From an uncultured Methanobrevibacter sp. (GTDB taxonomy: Archaea > Methanobacteriota > Methanobacteria > Methanobacteriales > Methanobacteriaceae), in the NCBI GenBank assembly GCA_900318035.1, contig ONJC01000009.1:1-64000 (forward strand): 64,000 nt of DNA. The letters run 5' to 3'. Below the pieces are notes generated by a model. That model made no database searches. It saw only the letters and a program-made list of their open reading frames with translations, and was not told where the DNA came from. Shown here piece after piece: positions 29,649 through 38,281 of this stretch; positions within the stretch are counted from its first letter, which is position 1, and each line of letters begins with the position of its first letter. The position numbers and the translations under genes are program-made.

Positions 29649-30274
29649 ATAAGGAAGAGCGTGTAATCCAGTTGATTGAAGATTTGGAGACTACATTTGA
29701 GATAAGGACATTTTTGGACCACGATCCATATAAGGTACTGGTCAGAACTATTTTATCTCAAAGAACCCGTGATGAAAATACAGACCAAGCTACTGAAAAC
29801 CTTTTTAACAAATATAAAGACATGTATGAAATTGTCGAGGCTCCAATTGATGATATTAAAGAGCTGATCAGACCTGCCGGTTTTTACAATGTTAAGGCAG
29901 GCAGAATAGTTGAAGTTTCTCAAATTCTGATTGACCAGTATGGGGGAGAGGTTCCAGATACTGTAGAAGAGCTTGTAAAGCTTCCGGGTGTAGGTCGTAA
30001 GACCGCAAACTGTGTTATGGTATTTGCTTTTGAGCTTCCTGCGATTCCTGTAGATACTCATGTTCACAGAATATCAAACCGTATGGGTTTGGTGGATACA
30101 AAAGATCCTGAAGATACTGAAGTGGAATTGTGTAAAATCGCTCCTAAGGATTTGTGGATTAAACTGAATGATTTGATGGTTCAGTTTGGTCAGAATATCT
30201 GCAAACCTATGTCTCCTCAATGTGAAATCTGTCCATGCACTGAAATTTGTGATTATTACGAAGAAAATGTATAA
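29645..30274 (+). CDS. nth: Endonuclease III (DNA glycosylase/AP lyase)
   Basis: A 209-residue base-excision repair enzyme for oxidised pyrimidines. The HhH motif [13 protein letters not shown] and the catalytic Lys/Asp region with [15 protein letters not shown] are present; the C-terminal CxxxxxxCxxCxxxxxC binds a [4Fe-4S] cluster ([17 protein letters not shown]). The start is a GTG overlapping the aroA stop. Full length, no defect seen. Confidence 0.94.
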   Translation: MNKEERVIQLIEDLETTFEIRTFLDHDPYKVLVRTILSQRTRDENTDQATENLFNKYKDMYEIVEAPIDDIKELIRPAGFYNVKAGRIVEVSQILIDQYGGEVPDTVEELVKLPGVGRKTANCVMVFAFELPAIPVDTHVHRISNRMGLVDTKDPEDTEVELCKIAPKDLWIKLNDLMVQFGQNICKPMSPQCEICPCTEICDYYEENV

Positions 30275-30302
30275 CTCATTTTTTCAACTATAATTTTTAG
30301 TT

Positions 30303-30350
30303 ATACCAAAACATTTATAAAGTAAAACAGTGTTATATAACAATAGTTAT
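30303..30350 (+). promoter_or_regulatory. cysK promoter with sulfur-block operator
   Basis: A BRE/TATA element TATACCAAAACATTTATA (30303-30320) is nearly identical to that of metY. ATAACAATAGTTAT (30337-30350), inside the 17-base TATATAACAATAGTTAT, is the reverse complement of the metY site. It lies at the expected transcription start, where a bound protein would block initiation. GTTATATAAC (30332-30341) is an overlapping palindrome. Confidence 0.6.
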
Positions 30351-30421
30351 AATTTTTATAACTTTTAAAATAACCCTTTTAATATACCATAAACAAATTA
30401 ATTATTGTAGGAGAAAAAAAT

Positions 30422-31369
30422 ATGGCAAATATACCAGAATTAAAAAGAGGAGTACTTGATAGCATTACTGATGCTATTGGAAACACTCCAATCGTAAGAT
30501 TAAATAATTTAACTGATGATTTAGAAGCTGAAATTGATGTAAAAATTGAATCATTCAACCCAACTGGTAGTGTAAAAGACCGTGTTGCTGTTGCAATGAT
30601 TGAAGATGCGGAAGAAAAAGGTTTGCTCAAACCTGGTGCAACAATCATTGAGCCGACCAGTGGTAACACAGGTATTGGACTTGCGTTTGCTGCAGCTGCC
30701 AAAGGTTACAAATTAATTTTAACCATGCCTGAAACAATGTCTGTTGAAAGAAGAAAATTCCTAAGTGTTTTAGGAGCAGAACTTGTTTTAACACCTGGTG
30801 CTGATGGAATGGGTGGAGCAATTGCAAAAGCAAAAGAACTCAATGAGGAAACTGAAGGCTCCATTATTTTAGGTCAGTTTGACAACCCTGCAAATGTAAA
30901 AATCCACTATGAAACTACCGCTCAGGAAATCCTAAGGGATACTGACGGCAATGTTGACTTTGTTGTATCTGCAGCAGGAACAGGTGGAACAGCTACAGGA
31001 ATTGCTAAAGGTCTAAAAGAAGTTCTTCCGGATGTTAAAGTAGTTGTTGTTGAGCCAGAAGAATCCCAAACACTTGGAAAAGGGGAAAAAGGACCTCATA
31101 AAATTCAGGGTATCGGTGCAGGATTTGTTCCTTCAATCTATGAAGCTGAAGTTATTGATGAGATTATTCCTGTTGCAAGTGAAGATGCCGGAAAAACCTT
31201 ATTGGCCCTTGCTAAAAATGAAGGTATATTTACCGGAATATCTTCCGGAGCTGCAACTTTTGCTGCATTGGAATTAGCTAAAAGAGAAGAAAATAAAGGT
31301 AAAAGGATAATAGCAATATTACCTGATAATGGTGAAAGATATCTCTCCGTAGACTGGTTATTTGAATAA
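30422..31369 (+). CDS. cysK: Cysteine synthase (O-acetylserine sulfhydrylase)
   Basis: A 315-residue PLP enzyme that makes cysteine from O-acetylserine and sulfide. The PLP lysine lies in NPTGSVKDRVA, the substrate loop is EPTSGNTGIGLAFAAAAKG, and the phosphate-binding loop is SAAGTGGTATGIAKGL. A GGAGAA ribosome-binding site precedes ATG 30422. It starts the sulfur block and is followed 61 bases later by cysE, which supplies its substrate. The shared 17-base operator suggests control with metY. Confidence 0.95.
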   Translation: MANIPELKRGVLDSITDAIGNTPIVRLNNLTDDLEAEIDVKIESFNPTGSVKDRVAVAMIEDAEEKGLLKPGATIIEPTSGNTGIGLAFAAAAKGYKLILTMPETMSVERRKFLSVLGAELVLTPGADGMGGAIAKAKELNEETEGSIILGQFDNPANVKIHYETTAQEILRDTDGNVDFVVSAAGTGGTATGIAKGLKEVLPDVKVVVVEPEESQTLGKGEKGPHKIQGIGAGFVPSIYEAEVIDEIIPVASEDAGKTLLALAKNEGIFTGISSGAATFAALELAKREENKGKRIIAILPDNGERYLSVDWLFE

Positions 31370-31430
31370 GAATAACTATTTATACTATATGTTATATTAT
31401 ATTACAATATAGTAACTTTGGAGATTTTAA

Positions 31431-32144
31431 ATGTTTGATGGTTTGAAAAGTGAGATTAACACTTTTAAGGAAAAGGACCCTGCGATGAGGTCATCAATAG
31501 AAATATTTCTATGCTATCCGGGGTTTTATGCATTACTGTTCCATAGAATCAGCCATTGGTTCTGGAATCACTCTTTAAAATTGTTAGCTCGTATACTATC
31601 TACCATCTCTCGTTTTCTCACAGGAATTGAAATACATCCTGGCGCACAATTTGGTAAAAGAGTTTTTATAGATCATGGTATGGGCATTGTTGTCGGTGAA
31701 ACAACTATAGTCGGTGATGATGTTTTAATTTATCAAGGTGTTGTGCTTGGTGGAACTACAACTAGTAAGGGCAAAAGACACCCAACAATTGAAAACGGAG
31801 TAATTATTGGTGCTGGAGCTAAAGTAATGGGTAACATTACCATTGGAGAATATGCCAAAATAGGTACTGGCGCAGTTGTATTGAAGGATGTTCCTCCCGA
31901 ATCAACCTGTGTTGGTGTTCCGGGCAGAATTGTAAAATGTAAAAATCAAAGTCATGTTGTTGATTTGGAACACAATAAACTGCCGGACCCTGTTGCAGCA
32001 GCAATAAGGTCTTTAGAAAAACAAATAGAGGAAAATGAGAAACTTATTCAAATTTTGCTTGATAAAAACGGAATATGTTTAACTGAAGAAAAAGTCGATG
32101 ATAAGGTTCAATTTGGTGATTTATTTAAGGAAAATGGTGATTAA
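31431..32144 (+). CDS. cysE: Serine O-acetyltransferase
   Basis: A 237-residue hexapeptide-repeat enzyme making O-acetylserine from serine and acetyl-CoA. The helical N-terminus is followed by IHPGAQFGKRVFIDHGMGIV with the catalytic histidine and by GGTTTSKGKRHPTIENGV. A C-terminal extension of about 45 residues (LPDPVAAAIRSLEKQIEE onward) is helical. The upstream 61-base gap has its own TATA-like sequence and ATAACTATT (31372-31380). The regulator gene starts three bases after its stop region. Confidence 0.94.
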   Translation: MFDGLKSEINTFKEKDPAMRSSIEIFLCYPGFYALLFHRISHWFWNHSLKLLARILSTISRFLTGIEIHPGAQFGKRVFIDHGMGIVVGETTIVGDDVLIYQGVVLGGTTTSKGKRHPTIENGVIIGAGAKVMGNITIGEYAKIGTGAVVLKDVPPESTCVGVPGRIVKCKNQSHVVDLEHNKLPDPVAAAIRSLEKQIEENEKLIQILLDKNGICLTEEKVDDKVQFGDLFKENGD

Positions 32145-32146
32145 TT

Positions 32147-32521
32147 ATGAAGCCACCTTGTGAAATTGTAGTATGGTATGTAATCCCTGCAATTAGATCT
32201 GAACTAGCTAAAGAACTTTTAAATTTGGGAATGAAACAAAAAGATGTTTCAGAACTTATGGACATAACTCAACCTGCTGTATCTCAGTACATTACCGATA
32301 AAAGGGGTAGTGGAATAAAATTGGATGACCAAGTTAGAGGTATGGTTCAGGAATTTGCACGTGAGTTGTCCGAAGGAGAAGCTACAAAAGCAGATCTGAT
32401 TCCAAGAACTTGTAAAATTTGTAAAAATGTGAAAACAGCTGATGTTTTAGTGCAATTGGGTATTGATAAATCTGAACTGGGTGAAGATTGTCAAACTTGT
32501 ATTGGGTCTGAAGCCGAGTAA
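32147..32521 (+). CDS. HTH transcriptional regulator with Cys-rich C-terminus
   Basis: 124 residues. An XRE-type helix-turn-helix spans about residues 28-52 (MKQKDVSELMDITQPAVSQY). The C-terminal part has C89, C92, C115 and C118 in two CxxC pairs, with C5 near the N-terminus, as in archaeal predicted regulators thought to hold an iron-sulfur cluster. It lies directly after cysE and before tRNA-Cys and cysS, so it is the natural candidate for binding the operators of cysK and metY and for sensing sulfur or redox state. That role is inference. Confidence 0.8.
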   Translation: MKPPCEIVVWYVIPAIRSELAKELLNLGMKQKDVSELMDITQPAVSQYITDKRGSGIKLDDQVRGMVQEFARELSEGEATKADLIPRTCKICKNVKTADVLVQLGIDKSELGEDCQTCIGSEAE

Positions 32522-32600
32522 ATTTGGTAAAATATTGGAAAAAATAGTAAACTATTTAAACTATCAATAACCAATATTTTATTATACTTTAATATTAAGT

Positions 32601-32672
32601 GGCAAGTTTACCGAGTGGCTTAGGTGTGTGGCTGCAGACCATAATACGGGGGTTCAAATCCCTCACTTGCCT
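32601..32672 (+). tRNA. tRNA-Cys (anticodon GCA)
   Basis: A full cloverleaf: acceptor GGCAAGT/ACTTGCC, D arm ACC/GGT, anticodon stem TGTGG/CCATA with loop CTGCAGA, and T arm with loop TTCAAAT. The discriminator base is T73, as expected for tRNA-Cys. CCA is not encoded. No intron is seen. It lies 32 bases before cysS, its own synthetase. Confidence 0.96.
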
Positions 32673-32704
32673 TTTACAATTACTATTTTTTTGAGGTTAT
32701 TTTT

Positions 32705-34051
32705 ATGGACGTCTATTCAACTTTAACTCGCAGTAAAGAGGATTTTGTAACTATTAATAAAAACAGGGTTAACTTATTTGTATGCGGTCCAACTGTTTAT
32801 GATGATGCTCACATTGGACATGGAAGAACCTACATTTCTTTTGATACAATAAAAAGATATTTGGAATTCAAGGGGTATGCCGTATTTTATATCCAGAATA
32901 TTACAGATATTGATGATAAGATTATCAACAGATCAAAAGAAAGCGGAATTCCTGCACAGGAGTTGGCTCGCAAATTCGAAAAAAGATATATTGAAGACAT
33001 GAACAAGTTAAATGTCAATGGCGTTAACTTATTTGCAAGAGCAACAGATCATGTTGATGAAATATTGGACCAGATTCAAAGATTAATTGATAAAGGATTC
33101 GCTTATGAAACCGAAGATGGGGTTTACTTTGAAATAGACAAATTCCCTGAATTCGGAAAATTATCCAACAGAAATGTTGAAGAGCTGGAATCTCACAGAG
33201 ACATTGCGGAAACCACTAAGAAAAATCCGCAGGACTTTGCACTTTGGAAAAAACGTGTGGGAGTAGATGAACCTACCTGGCCTTCTCCATGGGGAGACGG
33301 AAGACCTGGATGGCACATTGAAGACACTGCAATAACTGAATACTACTTCGGACCGCAATATGATGCCCACGGTGGAGGTCTCGACTTGATTTTCCCTCAC
33401 CATGAAGCGGAAATTACACAAATGGAAGCGGTTTCAGGCAAAGCTCCGATGGTAAAATTCTGGTTGCACACAGGATTTTTAAACGTAAATGGGGAAAAGA
33501 TGTCTAAGTCTTTGAATAATTTCATTACCATTCGTGAATTGCTTAAGGATTATGCAGCAGAAACATTCAGATTCTTTGTTCTTTCAACACATTACAGAAG
33601 TCCGATTGACTTTTCCAAGGATTCACTTCACCAATCTGAAAAAAGTTTGGATAGGATTAGAAAATACTATGAACTTTTGGATGTTTCAGTTGCAGAAGAC
33701 AGTTTCGAATGTGAAGCGTTAGCTCCTCATAAAAAGGAATTCTTTGACAGTATGGATGATGACTTCAACACTCCAAAAGCTATTGCTGCAATCTTCGGTT
33801 TGATTAATGACACCAAAAATGATTTGGATTCATTTTCTGATGAGGATAAAATAGCTATTAAAGCATTCCTTGATGATGTGGCTCATATTTTAGGAGTTAG
33901 CTTTGAGACTGAAGAAGTCAGTGCAGGCTCTGATGACTTGCTTGATTTAATTTCTGAAGTGAGATCTGAGCTTAGAGCTAACAAGCAATATGATTTATCC
34001 GATAAAATCAGAAGTGACCTACAATCCTTAGGTTATGAAATTAATGATTAG
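32705..34051 (+). CDS. cysS: Cysteinyl-tRNA synthetase
   Basis: A 448-residue class I synthetase. The zinc-site start FVCGPTVYDDAHIGHGRTY includes the HIGH-type motif HIGHG; the zinc region HGGGLDLIFPHHEAEITQ and GEKMSKSLNNF (KMSKS) follow. Presence of CysS shows that this organism charges tRNA-Cys directly rather than only by the SepRS/SepCysS route; the latter genes are not in this window. Its tRNA gene is immediately upstream, which suggests joint transcription. Confidence 0.95.
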   Translation: MDVYSTLTRSKEDFVTINKNRVNLFVCGPTVYDDAHIGHGRTYISFDTIKRYLEFKGYAVFYIQNITDIDDKIINRSKESGIPAQELARKFEKRYIEDMNKLNVNGVNLFARATDHVDEILDQIQRLIDKGFAYETEDGVYFEIDKFPEFGKLSNRNVEELESHRDIAETTKKNPQDFALWKKRVGVDEPTWPSPWGDGRPGWHIEDTAITEYYFGPQYDAHGGGLDLIFPHHEAEITQMEAVSGKAPMVKFWLHTGFLNVNGEKMSKSLNNFITIRELLKDYAAETFRFFVLSTHYRSPIDFSKDSLHQSEKSLDRIRKYYELLDVSVAEDSFECEALAPHKKEFFDSMDDDFNTPKAIAAIFGLINDTKNDLDSFSDEDKIAIKAFLDDVAHILGVSFETEEVSAGSDDLLDLISEVRSELRANKQYDLSDKIRSDLQSLGYEIND

Positions 34052-34072
34052 GAGATTTTTCTCCTATTTTTT
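34049..34072 (+). terminator. Intrinsic-type terminator of cysS
   Basis: TAGGAGA (34049-34055) pairs with TCTCCTA (34060-34066), loop TTTT, followed by TTTTTT. It includes the stop codon. Confidence 0.75.
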
Positions 34073-34123
34073 AAATATTTATATAACTTTTTTTCAGTTT
34101 TTTTTCCAAATTCCATGACAATG

Positions 34124-34240
34124 TTTATATAGTAAAAATAACATATGTTATTTTGGTATAACATAAGTTATAATTAATTTTCTTACTTTTTTTTAGGTAT
34201 ACCAAAATATTTATATACTAATAATAACTATTGTTATATA
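34124..34240 (+). promoter_or_regulatory. Tandem metY promoters, each with an ATAAC-N4-GTTAT operator
   Basis: Two TATA boxes TTTATATA lie at 34124-34131 and 34210-34217. Exactly 14 bases after the first base of each starts a dyad of the form ATAAC-N4-GTTAT: ATAACATATGTTAT (34138-34151) and ATAACTATTGTTAT (34224-34237). A third copy, ATAACATAAGTTAT, lies at 34158-34171. The reverse complement of 34224-34240 is identical over 17 bases to the cysK site. The pattern suggests repression of both starts by one dimeric regulator. Confidence 0.65.
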
Positions 34241-34295
34241 GTGAATATAACACGTGATATATTTTACTCAAATTATTTTATAAAGGTGATAATTA

Positions 34296-35591
34296 ATGTC
34301 AAATAAAGATTACGGATTAGCAACATTAGGTGTACGTGCAGGACAAACTCCAGACCCCGCAACTGGGGCACAGGCGGTTCCAATTTATCAAACTACTTCA
34401 TATGTATTTAAAGACTCAGATGAAGCTGCAAGAAGATTCGCCCTTCAAGAATTTGGACAAATTTACTCCAGATTAACTAACCCTACCAGTGATGTATTTG
34501 AAGCAAGAATTGCTGCCATTGAAGGTGGTAATTCAGGTCTTTCAACATCAAGTGGTCTTGCAGCAATCTCATATGCGATTTTAAATGTAACCGAACCTGG
34601 AGACAACATTGTATCTGCAGATAACCTTTATGGTGGAACTTACCAATTATTTAACTACACTTTCAAAGATTTAGCAAGAGAAGTTAAGTTTGTAGACTCA
34701 CAGGACTTAAAAGCCTTTGAAGATGCAATAGATGAAAAGACCAAGGCAATTTATGTTGAATCAATTGGAAATCCTAAATTGGATGTTCCTGATTTTGAAG
34801 CGTTGGCTGAAATTGCACATTCACATGATATTCCATTGATTGTAGACAATACCGTTGGTGTCGGACTTGTAAGACCTTTGGAACATGGAGCTGATGTTAT
34901 TGCAGCATCTGCTACCAAATATGTCGGCGGTCACGGTACTGCAGTTGGAGGATATATCGTAGATTCCGGTAAATTCAACTGGGGAAACGGCAAGTTTGCA
35001 AACTTCACAGAACCTGATCCAAGTTATCACGGACTTGTGTTCTGGGATGCATTCGGAGATGTGCCTGAACTTGGAAACCTTGCATTTACTGTAAGGGCAA
35101 GAGCAAGACTTTTAAGAGATCTTGGAGCAACACAAGCTCCTGTACACAGTTTCATATTCCTGCAAGGACTTGAAAGTCTTGATGTACGTGTAAAAAGACA
35201 CTCTGAAAATGCTCTTAAAGTAGCTAAATTTTTAGAATCACATCCTAAGGTTAAATGGGTAAACTACCCAGGACTTGAATCACATCCAACCTATGAAATT
35301 AACAAAAAATACCTGAAAGACAATTTCGCAGGTATTTTAGGTTTCGGTGTTGAAGGCGGTGAAGAAGCAGGAAGAAAAGTAATTGAAAAATTGGAATTAT
35401 TCTCAATTCTTGCAAACATCGGTGATGCAAAAAGCCTTGCAATACACCCTGCAAGTACAACACATCAACAGTTAACTCCTGAAGAACAGGAAGCTACCGG
35501 TGTAACACCTGATTTCATCAGACTTTCAATTGGTTTGGAAGATGTTAACGATTTAATTGATGATTTAAGCCAAGCTTTAGATAGTATCTGA
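34296..35591 (+). CDS. metY: O-acetylhomoserine sulfhydrylase (Cys/Met metabolism PLP enzyme)
   Basis: A 431-residue PLP enzyme of the Cys/Met family. The length and the segments [41 protein letters not shown] (PLP lysine in TKYVGG) and [10 protein letters not shown] are typical of O-acetylhomoserine/O-acetylserine sulfhydrylase. It could add sulfide to O-acetylhomoserine for homocysteine, or act as a second cysteine synthase. The shared operator with cysK supports a role in sulfide assimilation. A hairpin overlaps its stop. Confidence 0.9.
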   Translation: MSNKDYGLATLGVRAGQTPDPATGAQAVPIYQTTSYVFKDSDEAARRFALQEFGQIYSRLTNPTSDVFEARIAAIEGGNSGLSTSSGLAAISYAILNVTEPGDNIVSADNLYGGTYQLFNYTFKDLAREVKFVDSQDLKAFEDAIDEKTKAIYVESIGNPKLDVPDFEALAEIAHSHDIPLIVDNTVGVGLVRPLEHGADVIAASATKYVGGHGTAVGGYIVDSGKFNWGNGKFANFTEPDPSYHGLVFWDAFGDVPELGNLAFTVRARARLLRDLGATQAPVHSFIFLQGLESLDVRVKRHSENALKVAKFLESHPKVKWVNYPGLESHPTYEINKKYLKDNFAGILGFGVEGGEEAGRKVIEKLELFSILANIGDAKSLAIHPASTTHQQLTPEEQEATGVTPDFIRLSIGLEDVNDLIDDLSQALDSI

Positions 35592-35611
35592 GTAAAGTAA
35601 CCCTTTACTCA
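35589..35611 (+). terminator. Hairpin after metY
   Basis: TGAGTAAAG (35589-35597) pairs perfectly with CTTTACTCA (35603-35611). No T-run follows, so it may stabilise the transcript end rather than terminate it. Confidence 0.45.
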
Positions 35612-35670
35612 CTTAAAATATTTATATTATTAAATTTAATTTTTAAAAAACGACAATTGGGAGATAGAGA

Positions 35671-36879
35671 ATGTATTTAGATAACTCAGCAACTACACAA
35701 GTAAGTGAGGAAGTATTTGAAGAAATGAAACCATATTTCACAGAAGAGTTCGGAAACCCTTCAACTCTTTATAAATATGGTCGTGAATCTAAAAAAGCAT
35801 TAAATCAGGCTCGTCAAAGAGTGGCTGATGCAATTAATGCAAAACCTGAAGAAATTATTTTCACAAGTGGTGGATCAGAATCAGATAACCTGGCTATCAA
35901 AGGCATTGCTTTTAAATTGGCCAAAAAAGGAAAGCATATTATCACTACTGAAATTGAACACCCTGCTGTAACTGAAACTCTTCATTTTTTAGAATCCCTT
36001 GACTTTAAAGTAACTTATTTGCCGGTTTATGAAAACGGTATTATTAAAATTGAAGATTTAAAAGAAGCAATCACTGATGAAACAATTTTAATCACTGTTA
36101 TGCATGCCAACAATGAAATAGGTACAGTTCAACCTATTGAAGAAATTGGTAAAATCGCAAAAGAACATGGAATCAAATTCCATACCGATGCCGTTCAGAG
36201 TTTCGGTAAAATTGAAGTGGATGTTGAGAAACTAAATGTCGATTTACTGTCTTTATCATCCCATAAACTTAACGGGCCTAAAGGTGTTGGAGCAATATAT
36301 ATTAGGAAAGGAACTCGTCTTGTACCTTTAATTCATGGCGGAGGTCAGGAAAGAGGAATCAGGGCAGGAACTGAAAACGTTCCGGGAATAGTTGGATTTG
36401 GTAAAGCTTGCGAGCTTGCAAGTCAGCAATTGGAAGAACACTATGAAAAATTATCTTCAATTAGAGATGAACTCATTGAAAAAGTTTTATCCACAGTTCC
36501 TGAAGCTTATGTAAATGGAGATAGGGAACAAAGACTCCCAAATCTTGTCAACTTCAGATTCAAGGCAATTGAAGGTGAATCTTTAATCCTATTATTGGAT
36601 GCTAAAGGTTATCAGGCTTCAACCGGTTCAGCATGTTCATCCAATAAGTTGGAAGCATCACCGGTTCTGACTGCACTAGGTCTTGACCCTGTTGATGTTC
36701 ATGGTTCTTTAAGAATTTCACTTGCACCTGAAAGTGATACTTTTGACATCGATGAATTCGTTGGCATTATTGCGGAATCTGTTGCAAGGCTTCGTGAAAT
36801 GTCTCCTTTATGGAATCAGGAACTTGATTATGATGGAGTAATGTGTTCAAAACACGGTGATGATTGTAGGATGTGTTAG
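35671..36879 (+). CDS. nifS: Cysteine desulfurase (NifS/IscS type)
   Basis: A 402-residue PLP enzyme that takes sulfur from cysteine for Fe-S cluster assembly. The N-terminus YLDNSATTQVSEEV, the PLP lysine in SSHKLNGPKGVGAIY, and the active-site cysteine in STGSACSSNKLE are present. The C-terminus has an added tail CSKHGDDCRMC with three cysteines, not needed in most homologues. The nifU start overlaps or abuts its stop, so the pair forms a sulfur-donor/scaffold unit. Confidence 0.93.
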   Translation: MYLDNSATTQVSEEVFEEMKPYFTEEFGNPSTLYKYGRESKKALNQARQRVADAINAKPEEIIFTSGGSESDNLAIKGIAFKLAKKGKHIITTEIEHPAVTETLHFLESLDFKVTYLPVYENGIIKIEDLKEAITDETILITVMHANNEIGTVQPIEEIGKIAKEHGIKFHTDAVQSFGKIEVDVEKLNVDLLSLSSHKLNGPKGVGAIYIRKGTRLVPLIHGGGQERGIRAGTENVPGIVGFGKACELASQQLEEHYEKLSSIRDELIEKVLSTVPEAYVNGDREQRLPNLVNFRFKAIEGESLILLLDAKGYQASTGSACSSNKLEASPVLTALGLDPVDVHGSLRISLAPESDTFDIDEFVGIIAESVARLREMSPLWNQELDYDGVMCSKHGDDCRMC

Positions 36880-36881
36880 AT

Positions 36882-37256
36882 ATGGATTATTCAGAAAAAG
36901 TAATGGATCATTTTGCAAACCCTAGAAACTGCAGAAAAATGGAAGATGCAAATGGTGTTGGAACTGTTGGAAACCCAACATGTGGAGATTTAATGACAAT
37001 TTACATTAAGGTTAATGATGATGAAGTAATTGAAGATATCTCATTTCAAACATTTGGTTGCGGAGCAGCCATTGCAACCAGCAGTATGATTACTGAAATA
37101 GCTGTTGGAAAAACTGTAGACGAAGCATTAAAAATCTCAAGAAATGATGTTGCAGATGAATTGGATGGTTTACCACCAATAAAAATGCACTGTTCAAACC
37201 TTGCTGCTGATGGACTTCAGGCTGCAATTGAAAACTATAAGGAAAACAATCAATAA
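36882..37256 (+). CDS. nifU: Iron-sulfur cluster assembly scaffold (NifU/IscU type)
   Basis: The scaffold on which NifS-derived sulfur and iron form clusters. Cluster ligands are in GNPTCGDLMTIY, FGCGAAIATSS and MHCSNLAADGL. The start is probably ATG 36882 (MDYSEKVMDHFANPRN), as in the family; an in-frame GTG at 36873 lies inside the nifS end. It has about 124 residues and only the IscU-like N-terminal domain. Confidence 0.92.
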   Translation: MDYSEKVMDHFANPRNCRKMEDANGVGTVGNPTCGDLMTIYIKVNDDEVIEDISFQTFGCGAAIATSSMITEIAVGKTVDEALKISRNDVADELDGLPPIKMHCSNLAADGLQAAIENYKENNQ

Positions 37257-37312
37257 TAATATATACTTTGATAGATAAAATATCTTTAACCTATTTAAGG
37301 AGATGTTTTATT

Positions 37313-37678
37313 ATGGCAAAAATATTAAAATGTGACGACTGCGGAAGTATTATCCAAGTTTTAGTTGAAGACGATGGAGACACATGTGATACACACATGC
37401 TCAATATTCCAGTACAAACTGAAGGAGAAAAAGCTCCTAAACACAAACCTGTTGTTGAAATCGATGGTGACAAAGTTACCGTTAAAGTCGGTGAAGCTGC
37501 TCACCCAATGGATGATGACCACTACATTCAATTTTTAGTTGTTGAAGCTGGTGCTGAACAGTATGCTAAATCCTTCAAACCTGGAGATGTTGCAGAAGCT
37601 ACATTCACTGTAAATGATGCTTCTGATGTTAAAGCATTAGCATTCTGTAACCTACACGGACTCTGGTCCAGTGAATAA
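37313..37678 (+). CDS. dfx: Desulfoferrodoxin-type superoxide reductase with altered centre I
   Basis: 121 residues from ATG 37313, preceded by a strong AAGGAGATG site; an ATG-like upstream start at 37268 is poorer. The catalytic iron site (centre II) is complete: H44, H64, H70, C112 and H115, in KHKP, AAHPMDDDHY and CNLHGLW. The N-terminal rubredoxin-like centre I normally has four cysteines; here C7, C10 and C25 are present but the fourth position is D26 (TCDT instead of CCG). It would reduce superoxide to peroxide and protect Fe-S proteins, which fits its place after nifSU. A strong terminator follows. Confidence 0.88.
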   Translation: MAKILKCDDCGSIIQVLVEDDGDTCDTHMLNIPVQTEGEKAPKHKPVVEIDGDKVTVKVGEAAHPMDDDHYIQFLVVEAGAEQYAKSFKPGDVAEATFTVNDASDVKALAFCNLHGLWSSE

Positions 37679-37711
37679 GTTTAAAATTTAATTTTAAACT
37701 TCTCTTTTTTT
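37678..37711 (+). terminator. Terminator of the nifSU-dfx block
   Basis: AGTTTAAAATT (37678-37688) pairs with AATTTTAAACT (37690-37700), then TCTCTTTTTTT. Low GC but 11 perfect pairs and a T-run. Confidence 0.65.
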
Positions 37712-37765
37712 ATTTAATTTTTTTCATGAAAAATTTTAATTACTTGTTTTAATATACAATATATC

Positions 37766-38266
37766 GTGTCTAGTTATAGTAAATTAATAATTTTCATTGT
37801 TGTTTTACTAGCTATTTCGGCAGCAGTTTTATTTATGGACAGTTCAACCGATAATATGAATGTTGCAATGCCGGATATAAGTGAAAGCATTGTTGATGGT
37901 GATGATGAATATAATGAAGCTGTTGATTTAGTAAACAATAAAAATTTTTATCAATCTAAACAAAAAGCAGAATCTGCTGGAGATAATTATAATCAAAGCT
38001 TGATTAAATTGCATAAGGTTCAAGGCAATTTCTCTTCTGATATACATGGTGTTCATAAGGATTACATTAACACTGTCATAAAGGAAGTTGAATTAAAGAT
38101 TAAGGCTGTAGATTTATTGAAAGAGGCGATTGACTGCTTTGAAGTAAATTCGAATTATACTGGCAGTAACTATGGTTTTGAAGCTAACGATGCAATGGAC
38201 CAGGCTGTAGAATATCAAAATAAAAGAAATTCAATAGTTGAAGATAATCCTAAGTTATTCAAATGA
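37766..38266 (+). CDS. Membrane-anchored extracytoplasmic protein, unknown function
   Basis: 166 residues with a GTG start at 37766. An N-terminal hydrophobic helix (about 6-24) acts as signal anchor; the rest is polar and mainly helical (for example YNEAVDLVNNKNFYQSKQKA), with a few possible N-glycosylation sites (NYTGS). No known motif was seen. It lies 15 bases before the DHH exonuclease gene and may share its transcript. Confidence 0.65.
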   Translation: MSSYSKLIIFIVVLLAISAAVLFMDSSTDNMNVAMPDISESIVDGDDEYNEAVDLVNNKNFYQSKQKAESAGDNYNQSLIKLHKVQGNFSSDIHGVHKDYINTVIKEVELKIKAVDLLKEAIDCFEVNSNYTGSNYGFEANDAMDQAVEYQNKRNSIVEDNPKLFK

Positions 38267-38281
38267 ATGTGAGGTTTTAAT

